The notes beneath the pieces were generated by a model. The model did not search any database, was not told where the DNA came from, and saw nothing but the letters and a program-made list of their open reading frames with translations. From assembly GCA_947178015.1 (NCBI GenBank), contig CAMWWW010000176.1, positions 1-5,403 on the forward strand: a stretch of 5,403 nt of DNA, read 5' to 3'. The DNA is from an uncultured Clostridia bacterium. GTDB taxonomy: Bacteria > Bacillota > Clostridia > Lachnospirales > Lachnospiraceae. Shown piece by piece: positions 1 through 4,608 of this stretch. Numbering within the stretch: the first letter of the stretch is position 1; each line of letters opens with the position of its first letter. The position numbers were made by a program, and so were the translations under genes.

Positions 1-553
1 GCTCCTCCAAAGCCATTCGATTTAAAAGTTCCTCATTGGCGTCCGTAGTTTCCTACAGCTTGTCGTTCAGCGTGATGGCTTTTCCGTCCCCCTGATAAAT
101 CGTCTTGTGCAGAGATTCCACCTCGCACTGAGACTCCATCGCCATCACCAGCTCCTCGGAGGATATTCCAATCTCCGCCGCAACCTCCTCGATCGTCGGC
201 TCCCTTCCACTCGTCTCCTGAAGCTTCTGAGCGGCAATCTTCGCCTTTCCAGCCGCCTCCTTCAACGAGCGGCTAACCTTAATCATGCCGTCGTCCCGCA
301 AAAAACGTTTGATCTCCCCAGCAATCATCGGCACGGCGTATGTAGACAGTTTCACTTCATAGCTGGTATCAAATTTGTCAATCGCCTTTAAAAGCCCTAT
401 GCTTCCAATCTGAAATAAATCCTCCAGCTCATGTCCCCTGCCGGCAAACCTTCGGACAATGCTCCATATCAGACCCATGTTCTCCATAACCAGCCTATCT
501 CTGGCCTCTTTATCCCCTTGGTGCGCAGCTTCAATCAACTGAATCGCATCCAT
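1..553 (-). pseudogene. sigF: Sporulation sigma factor F, interrupted by an in-frame TAG; 3' end outside window
   Basis: Sigma-F is the first forespore-specific RNA polymerase sigma factor, held inactive by SpoIIAB. The readable part is 166 residues. Region 2 includes DLFQIGSIGLLKAIDKFD (2.1-2.2) and STYAVPMIAGEIKRFLRDD (2.3-2.4), and region 3 follows from VSRSLKEA to about residue 145. The conserved DGKAITLNDKL then runs into TAG at 55-53. Past it, in the same frame, codons read ETTDANEELLNRMALEE to the edge, which matches the expected SigF linker before region 4, so the frame is kept and only one codon is wrong. SigF is usually about 230-250 residues; the stop would remove region 4, the -35-binding helix-turn-helix. 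I chose the ATG at 553 because GAGG at 565-562 lies 8 nt upstream and overlaps the spoIIAB stop; the in-frame GTG at 562 would sit 1 nt from it. Identity is secure. Whether it is a true nonsense mutation or a sequencing error cannot be told here. Confidence 0.85.
53..55 (-). other. In-frame amber codon inside sigF
   Basis: Codon 167 of sigF is TAG, in the context GAC AAG CTG TAG GAA ACT ACG. A single C-to-T change from CAG (Gln) or G-to-T from GAG (Glu) would create it. Homology to SigF is visible on both sides in one frame, so this is a point interruption and not a frameshift or the natural end of the gene. Confidence 0.85.
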
Positions 554-561
554 ACCACACA

Positions 562-565
562 CCTC
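562..565 (-). promoter_or_regulatory. Ribosome binding site of sigF overlapping the spoIIAB stop
   Basis: The sequence TAGAGG contains both the spoIIAB stop codon (567-565) and GAGG, 8 nt before the sigF ATG at 553. This arrangement suggests translational coupling, so that sigma-F would be made together with its inhibitor. Confidence 0.65.
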
Positions 566-1002
566 TATACCATTTCTGGCTTTTTGGCAATTTTCTTGCG
601 CATCTGCACAATGGTTCCTGCCATGGGCATAGAGCTCACCTTTAGCTCATCCATAAACGCCTCCATAAATGCGAATCCCATACCGGAGCGCTCCAACTCC
701 GGCTTAGAAGTATAAAGCGGCTCCATTGCCTTCTCCAGATCGGTTATCCCACAACCTCGATCCATCACGGTAATAAAAAGCTCATCGTTCTGTATCTTAC
801 ATTCTACCCTGATTTTGCCCTCTGTACTCTCATACCCATGAATAATACAATTTGTCACTGCCTCCGACACTGCCGTTTTAATATCCGTGATCTCCTCCAT
901 GGTTGGGTCCAGCCTAGCGGCAAATGCCGCCACTGCCACCCTTGCAAAGCTCTCGTTGGAAGATGAGCTGTCAAATTCCATCACCATTTCCTGTATCTCC
1001 AT
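565..1002 (-). CDS. spoIIAB: Anti-sigma F factor and serine kinase SpoIIAB
   Basis: SpoIIAB binds and inhibits sigma-F and, as an ATP-dependent kinase, phosphorylates SpoIIAA. The 145-residue product matches the family's usual length (about 145) and has the GHKL ATPase motifs in order: N-box EAVTNCIIHGYE, G1 DRGCGITDLE, and the ATP lid/G2 stretch TSKPELERSGMGFAFME. The N-terminal NESFARV segment and LDPTMEEITDIKTAVSEAVTN are near-identical to Bacillus SpoIIAB. The ATG at 1002 is preferred over the GTG four codons upstream because GGAGG (1012-1008) lies 5 nt before it and would overlap the GTG start. It begins 43 nt after spoIIAA and ends 11 nt before sigF, whose ribosome site overlaps its stop. 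No key residue is missing, so the inhibitor remains intact although its target gene is interrupted. Confidence 0.97.
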   Translation of the reverse strand: MEIQEMVMEFDSSSSNESFARVAVAAFAARLDPTMEEITDIKTAVSEAVTNCIIHGYESTEGKIRVECKIQNDELFITVMDRGCGITDLEKAMEPLYTSKPELERSGMGFAFMEAFMDELKVSSMPMAGTIVQMRKKIAKKPEMV

Positions 1003-1007
1003 TTTAA

Positions 1008-1012
1008 CCTCC
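1008..1012 (-). promoter_or_regulatory. Ribosome binding site of spoIIAB
   Basis: GGAGG 5 nt before the ATG at 1002. It decides the start against the upstream GTG at 1014, which would precede this site. Confidence 0.8.
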
Positions 1013-1045
1013 ACTCTGCCGCCTATCGGCCTTTTCTACTACCTG

Positions 1046-1354
1046 CTATTCACAGACTTTTACAAGCTTGTACAGACCTGATAATTCCAGTATCCTGTGT
1101 ATCGCCGCACTCACTCCCCTCACTCCGATATAGCCGGATTTCTCCTGAATCAGACGATAGCGCCCCATAATCATCCCCACACCAGAGCTATCCATAAATG
1201 TCGTATTGCTGAAATCAAAGATAATATTTCTTATCATCCCCTTTCTGATAATCTCTTCCGAGTACTGCTTCACCGCAAAAGCCGTATGATGATCCAGCTC
1301 CTGCGGCGGATATACAATTAACGTATCCTCTATCACCTTATAATCTGGCTCCAT
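1046..1354 (-). CDS. spoIIAA: Anti-anti-sigma factor SpoIIAA
   Basis: SpoIIAA is the STAS-domain protein that displaces sigma-F from SpoIIAB when unphosphorylated. The 102-residue product carries the ELDHHTA motif (residues 19-25), NIIFDFSNTTFMDSSGVGMIMGRY in the core, and the C-terminal LSGLYKLVKV. The serine in MDSSG that corresponds to Bacillus Ser58, the SpoIIAB phosphorylation and SpoIIE dephosphorylation site, is Ser56 here. The reading frame is open upstream to an ATG at 1399, but that extension is encoded partly by the repeat array and has no counterpart in the family. The ATG at 1354 has GGGAG 7 nt upstream and gives the normal SpoIIAA N-terminus. The C-terminus is short compared with Bacillus, ending just after the last STAS helix. 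It is the first gene of the spoIIA operon. Confidence 0.96.
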   Translation of the reverse strand: MEPDYKVIEDTLIVYPPQELDHHTAFAVKQYSEEIIRKGMIRNIIFDFSNTTFMDSSGVGMIMGRYRLIQEKSGYIGVRGVSAAIHRILELSGLYKLVKVCE

Positions 1355-1361
1355 ATTTACT

Positions 1362-1366
1362 CTCCC
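1362..1366 (-). promoter_or_regulatory. Ribosome binding site of spoIIAA
   Basis: GGGAG, 7 nt before the ATG at 1354. It lies within the 24-nt gap (1355-1378) between the repeat array and spoIIAA, essentially all the non-repeat leader that remains, and supports the short start. Confidence 0.75.
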
Positions 1367-1408
1367 TTCCAATTTCTTTGCGCGCTGCGTTAGCAGCATA
1401 TTTCCTTA

Positions 1409-1470
1409 CGCATCCCTGCTTAATTGAGTAGGGGAAAGTTTTTCTTCCACTACTCGCTGCGCGGGATGCG
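1409..1470. repeat. Nested inverted repeat of copy 1
   Basis: The outer arms are CGCATCCC (1409-1416) and GGGATGCG (1463-1470), a perfect 8-bp pair. The inner arms are GAGTAG (1426-1431) and CTACTC (1450-1455), continued after one mismatch by GGAA (1433-1436) with TTCC (1445-1448), around a T-rich loop. Either strand could fold into a long hairpin. Confidence 0.85.
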
Positions 1471-1496
1471 CGCTGCGTTAGCAGCATATTTCCTTA

Positions 1497-1557
1497 CGCA
1501 TCCCTGCTTAATCGAGTAGGGAAAGTTTTTCTTCCACTACTCGCTGCGCGGGATGCG
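1497..1557. repeat. Nested inverted repeat of copy 2
   Basis: This has the same architecture as copy 1: outer arms 1497-1504 and 1550-1557, inner arms GAGTAG (1514-1519) and CTACTC (1537-1542). One G is missing from the G-run, which turns the mismatch of copy 1 into a single-base bulge. The paired arms are unchanged between copies and the differences fall in unpaired or bulged positions. Confidence 0.85.
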
Positions 1558-1598
1558 TGCTGCGTTAGCAGCATGTTTCCTTGCGCATCCCTGCGCAT

Positions 1599-1635
1599 AA
1601 AAAGCCCGGAATGAGAATTTCTTCTTCACTCCGGG
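1599..1635 (-). terminator. Intrinsic terminator of the TPR gene operon
   Basis: Read on the minus strand, CCCGGAGTGA (1635-1626) pairs over 10 bp with TCATTCCGGG (1614-1605) around an 11-nt loop, followed by C and TTTTT (1603-1599). The one non-Watson-Crick pair is G-U on the minus-strand RNA but A-C on the plus strand, which supports minus-strand function. It starts about 50 nt after the TPR gene stop and should insulate the spoIIA operon from read-through. Confidence 0.9.
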
Positions 1636-1685
1636 TATCTTGCCATGCCAGCCATTCCTGCATGTTCCTCCTGTGTTTTTCACTT

Positions 1686-3059
1686 CTAGCGATCAATGTA
1701 TTGTGTCGCATACCGATAGTAGGAATCATTTGGAAAGTTATCGATAATATACTGCAAATACTCTCTTCCCTTCTCCACATCTCCCGATCTCTGGTATGAG
1801 CGCCCCAGATAATAGATCACTGCCGTATTGTTAGGACTCAGCTCATGTGCCTGCTCCAACAATGCTTTTGCATTATCATAGTCTCCTTTTGTGTATGCAT
1901 TATATCCATCCTCATATAAAGAGGATGCTGCCTTATTGCCTGCATCTGTCTGTATCTTCGCGAAGACATCCGCAAATTCCTCCGTCTGTATTGCAGATTT
2001 ATCAAGCTCCACTAGACCTTTTGCAGCAGCAAAATAATCCTGCTCCAGATAAGCTCCTACTGCGCTCATCATCGCCTCATAAACCTCGATAATAGCATCT
2101 TTCTCTTTGTATGCCTCCAGCTTTGCCTCCAACTCTGCCTTCTCACGATTCAGTGTTTCCTTATCAGATTCCAACACTGCTATCGCGGAATTTTTAATTT
2201 CAATCTGATCGCTGATCTCGAGCTGCTTTTTATTGCTCTCATCCGCAAGCGCCTTTTCCTTTGCCGGAAATACGAGAAACCACATCAACGCAGCTCCTAT
2301 CGCTATCCCAATCACAACGTTCAGCACGGTGATTCCGCCGGCGTTGGATTCCCGGTAGCTGTTTTTTGGTATAATCACCTCGTCACTGCCCACGCGGGCA
2401 CGCTCCGCCTCCTGCTTGGTGCGCTCCGTCTTCTTTCCTCCGCTCTCCGGGGTATACCTTATCTCCTTCATATATTTTAATGTAAGCGGGTTATTCTTGT
2501 CAATCGCAATCGCTTTCTTAAGCGATTTAGACGCTTTATCATTATCTCCGCTTTTTAAATATAAGAGCGCAAGAAGCTGGTGCCCCTTCACCAGATTGGG
2601 ATACATGGTCAGCACCTTTTTTAACTGAATAATCGCAAGATCCGCACTGTCCTGCCTTGCATAGACCAGTGCCTGATTATACTTCTTAATGGTCTGGTTG
2701 ATCGTTTCCAGCCTGCCCGCATTTTTTTGTATCGCATTTAGATACGTCTCCGCCAGATTTTTATCTGGCTGCAAACTTTTGCTGATCACCCACTGAGACA
2801 GCGCCGCCACAGCTTCCCCCATCTCAAAATAGACAAGCCCCAGAAGGTTTCTTGCCTTTGTATTATTCTTATAAAGCTTGACGCTCTGCCTTAGACATTC
2901 TGCCGCTCCCGACAGATCTCTCGTCTGCGCGCGGGCAAGTCCCTGATTATAATAAGCCTCCGAACTTCTCACTATCTTTTTATACAGCCGCACGTCTGTT
3001 CCGCAGCTATCACAGAATTCACTGCGGGACAAAGCGGCTCCACACTTATAACAATTCAT
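1686..3059 (-). CDS. Zinc-ribbon, TPR, single-pass membrane protein of unknown function
   Basis: This 457-residue protein has a modular layout. It starts with a zinc ribbon made of two CxxC pairs (Cys3/Cys6 and Cys16/Cys19). TPR-like helices follow at about residues 33-105 and 125-200, including the canonical-looking GHQLLALLYLKSGDNDKASK. A charged linker (about 203-240) leads to one hydrophobic segment (about 243-264), then a Lys/Glu-rich coiled coil (about 268-325) and a second TPR block (about 375-455, including ALLEQAHELSPNNTAVIYYL). There is no signal peptide, so the likely topology is a cytoplasmic N-terminal half and an extracytoplasmic coiled coil plus TPR half; that is inference. AGGAGG (3070-3065) lies 5 nt before the ATG. 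It is the last gene before the terminator at 1599-1635. TPR blocks usually bind protein partners, so a scaffold role is plausible, but I cannot assign a function. Confidence 0.9.
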   Translation of the reverse strand: MNCYKCGAALSRSEFCDSCGTDVRLYKKIVRSSEAYYNQGLARAQTRDLSGAAECLRQSVKLYKNNTKARNLLGLVYFEMGEAVAALSQWVISKSLQPDKNLAETYLNAIQKNAGRLETINQTIKKYNQALVYARQDSADLAIIQLKKVLTMYPNLVKGHQLLALLYLKSGDNDKASKSLKKAIAIDKNNPLTLKYMKEIRYTPESGGKKTERTKQEAERARVGSDEVIIPKNSYRESNAGGITVLNVVIGIAIGAALMWFLVFPAKEKALADESNKKQLEISDQIEIKNSAIAVLESDKETLNREKAELEAKLEAYKEKDAIIEVYEAMMSAVGAYLEQDYFAAAKGLVELDKSAIQTEEFADVFAKIQTDAGNKAASSLYEDGYNAYTKGDYDNAKALLEQAHELSPNNTAVIYYLGRSYQRSGDVEKGREYLQYIIDNFPNDSYYRYATQYIDR

Positions 3060-3081
3060 ATATGCCTCCTTGTCCCCTGCC

Positions 3082-3219
3082 CTACTGCTGCTTCTCCTTC
3101 ATCATCTCCAACATCAAATCTACTGCGTCCGTCAAATCGTTATTATAGATCGCATCCTCTGCCTCCTCCACCTCAAGGCTTGGATGAAACTTCTTAATTT
3201 CCTCATCAAAATCTATCAT
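3082..3219 (-). CDS. Small acidic hypothetical protein (45 aa)
   Basis: This short gene lies between folC and the TPR gene. The product begins MIDFDEEIKKFHPSLEVEEA and ends MMKEKQQ, with 14 acidic and 4 basic residues in 45, no membrane segment, no cysteine and a probable helical C-terminal half (DAVDLMLEMMKE). GGAG (3229-3226) lies 6 nt before the chosen ATG. An in-frame ATG at 3231 would add four residues (MECI) but has no good ribosome site. The 20-nt gap from folC and 22-nt gap to the TPR gene fill the space exactly as an operon gene would. I do not recognise a family. The compact fit, ribosome site and protein-like composition make it probably real. Possible roles include a small partner of a neighbouring protein, but nothing in the sequence shows this. 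Confidence 0.7.
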   Translation of the reverse strand: MIDFDEEIKKFHPSLEVEEAEDAIYNNDLTDAVDLMLEMMKEKQQ

Positions 3220-3225
3220 AATGCA

Positions 3226-3229
3226 CTCC
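3226..3229 (-). promoter_or_regulatory. Ribosome binding site of the small acidic ORF
   Basis: GGAG, 6 nt before the ATG at 3219. It favours this start over the ATG at 3231, which would overlap the site. Confidence 0.6.
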
Positions 3230-3239
3230 ATTTCCGCGC

Positions 3240-4553
3240 CTAATTCCGCGCCCTTTCTTCCATCAACAGTTGCTTAACTTCCCCTGCCAGATACAGAGAA
3301 CCTGCACAATAAAGGAGCTCATCTGCTCCTTTTCTCTTTCTCGCTTCACAAAATGCCGTACTGACATCTGGAAATACTTCTATCCTTGCCCTGCCATTTG
3401 TACTTTTCATATATTGGAGAAACAGAGCCAGCATACTATCGCCGGCAAGCTTGCGGCTGCCCTCTATCTCCGTCAGTATAACGCCCTTCCAGCCGATCTC
3501 CTCGCATAAGATCCGCACCATCTGTTCACAATCCTTTTCCTTTACGGCTGAAAAAAGCAGATATTTTTCCTTTTCACTTTGGTTCGCTTTCACGGCATCG
3601 ACAAATGCCCTGACTCCATCCTCATTGTGTGCTCCATCCACATAGAGCCCGGAACACACTTCCTCCATCCTTCCCTGCCAAACAGCATGAAGAAGTCCTC
3701 TTCTTATACTCTCCCCGTCCATTTCACTTTCCATACAAAAAGCAGCACGCAATGCCAGCACTGCATTTTCCACCTGATAGGGCGCTGGAAAGGAAAGCGT
3801 GTACAGACTATTTTCATAATACCCACAAAATGCACAAAAATCAATATTTTTATTCCCAATTTTTAAAATTTCATAATTTTCATCCGTAAGCCTTATCGCC
3901 TGTGCATGTTTTTTCTCCGCCTCCGCCTCAATTATCTCCGAAACTTTTTCCTTCGCACCCCAATACACAACAGGAACACCCGCCTTAATAATTCCTGCCT
4001 TCTCTCTGGCGATTGCATCCAACGTATCGCCCAAATATTCCATATGATCCATGCTAATAGAGGTAATCACTGTGACCGCCGGGTGTTCCACCACATTCGT
4101 GGCATCCAGCCTCCCGCCAAGCCCTGCTTCCAGCACGATACCATTTACTCCGGCCCTATAAAAAATATCCATCGCCATACCAAATAAAAATTCAAAATAA
4201 GCTGGATGCTGCCATCCCTCCGCCATCATCTGCTCTGAGACCTCACGCAATCTTGTGCACGCCTCCGCAAAACAGCCCTCGGACACCATCCGCCCATCTA
4301 TCTGAATCCTCTCTCTTATATCCACCAGATGCGGAGAGGTAAACATCCCAGTTTTCTCTCCCCGCTCTCTCCATATACTAGCCAAAAAAGCGCAGACAGA
4401 CCCCTTGCCATTGGTTCCCGCCACATGCGCTATCTTCACGCCCTCCTGCGGATTTCCCAACAACTTTAACATATGGCGAGTATTGTCAAGCTTGGTCTTC
4501 TTCGCAAAGTTTGGTATCTGTTCTATATAACAGAGTGCTTCCTGATATGTCAT
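3240..4553 (-). CDS. folC: Folylpolyglutamate synthase / dihydrofolate synthase
   Basis: FolC joins glutamate to dihydropteroate and then to reduced folates using ATP, in the cytoplasm. The 437-residue product has normal family length and the Mur-ligase-like motifs in order: P-loop HVAGTNGKGSVCAF (GTNGKGS at 46-52), TSPHLVDIRERI (SPHL from 73), EAGLGGRLDATN (142-153), the SMDHMEYLGDTL segment with His170, Lys185 in AREKAGI (the position of the carbamylated lysine in the family), WQGRMEE (about 292-298) and DGAHN (306-310). The frame is open up to an ATG at 4619 that would overlap the upstream gene by 11 nt. The ATG at 4553 is preferred because AGAGAGG lies 5 nt upstream and MTYQEALCYIE is the usual FolC N-terminus. 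It sits 55 nt after the glycoside hydrolase with no terminator between, and 20 nt before the small ORF. I see no defect in it. Confidence 0.96.
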   Translation of the reverse strand: MTYQEALCYIEQIPNFAKKTKLDNTRHMLKLLGNPQEGVKIAHVAGTNGKGSVCAFLASIWRERGEKTGMFTSPHLVDIRERIQIDGRMVSEGCFAEACTRLREVSEQMMAEGWQHPAYFEFLFGMAMDIFYRAGVNGIVLEAGLGGRLDATNVVEHPAVTVITSISMDHMEYLGDTLDAIAREKAGIIKAGVPVVYWGAKEKVSEIIEAEAEKKHAQAIRLTDENYEILKIGNKNIDFCAFCGYYENSLYTLSFPAPYQVENAVLALRAAFCMESEMDGESIRRGLLHAVWQGRMEEVCSGLYVDGAHNEDGVRAFVDAVKANQSEKEKYLLFSAVKEKDCEQMVRILCEEIGWKGVILTEIEGSRKLAGDSMLALFLQYMKSTNGRARIEVFPDVSTAFCEARKRKGADELLYCAGSLYLAGEVKQLLMEERARN

Positions 4554-4558
4554 GGCAA

Positions 4559-4565
4559 CCTCTCT
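4559..4565 (-). promoter_or_regulatory. Ribosome binding site of folC
   Basis: AGAGAGG, 5 nt before the ATG at 4553. It decides the start against three upstream in-frame ATGs (4619, 4586, 4580), which would give a non-homologous N-terminal extension. Confidence 0.75.
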
Positions 4566-4608
4566 ATTTCTTATTTTCATCCTCATTCCTGCGCTGCTTT
4601 TTGCGCAG

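Larger units (their letters stand above)
1379..1594. repeat. 88-bp tandem repeat array, about 2.5 copies, rich in hairpins
   Basis: Copy 1 spans 1379-1466 (88 bp), copy 2 spans 1467-1553 (87 bp), and a partial copy 3 spans 1554-1594 (41 bp). Copies 1 and 2 differ by one substitution (TTAATT versus TTAATC) and one G in a G-run. The partial copy has three substitutions relative to copy 1. Each unit starts with a short palindrome, GCTGC-GTTA-GCAGC (1384-1397, 1472-1485, 1559-1572), followed in full copies by a longer nested hairpin. It lies between the terminator of the upstream gene and the leader of spoIIAA. There is no open gene in it and no transposase nearby. The alternation of two palindromes resembles REP/BIME-type or MITE-like elements, but I cannot assign it to a named family. 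Near-identity of the copies suggests recent duplication or ongoing homogenisation. Confidence 0.95.

Noticed and set aside
53..55. TAG in sigF as a pyrrolysine or other sense codon
   Set aside because: Five neighbouring genes end normally in TAG, and SigF has no known need for a non-standard residue here; a nonsense mutation or sequencing error is simpler.
1355..1399. N-terminal extension of SpoIIAA from an ATG at 1399
   Set aside because: The extra 15 residues are encoded partly by the repeat array, lack a ribosome site and have no counterpart in SpoIIAA proteins.
1379..1594. CRISPR array
   Set aside because: The repeats are directly abutting 87-88 bp units with no unique spacers and no cas genes nearby.
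4589..4608. Hairpin CTGCGC/GCGCAG after the glycoside hydrolase as a terminator
   Set aside because: The stem is only 6 bp and on the minus strand it is followed by GAATGAGG, not a T-run.
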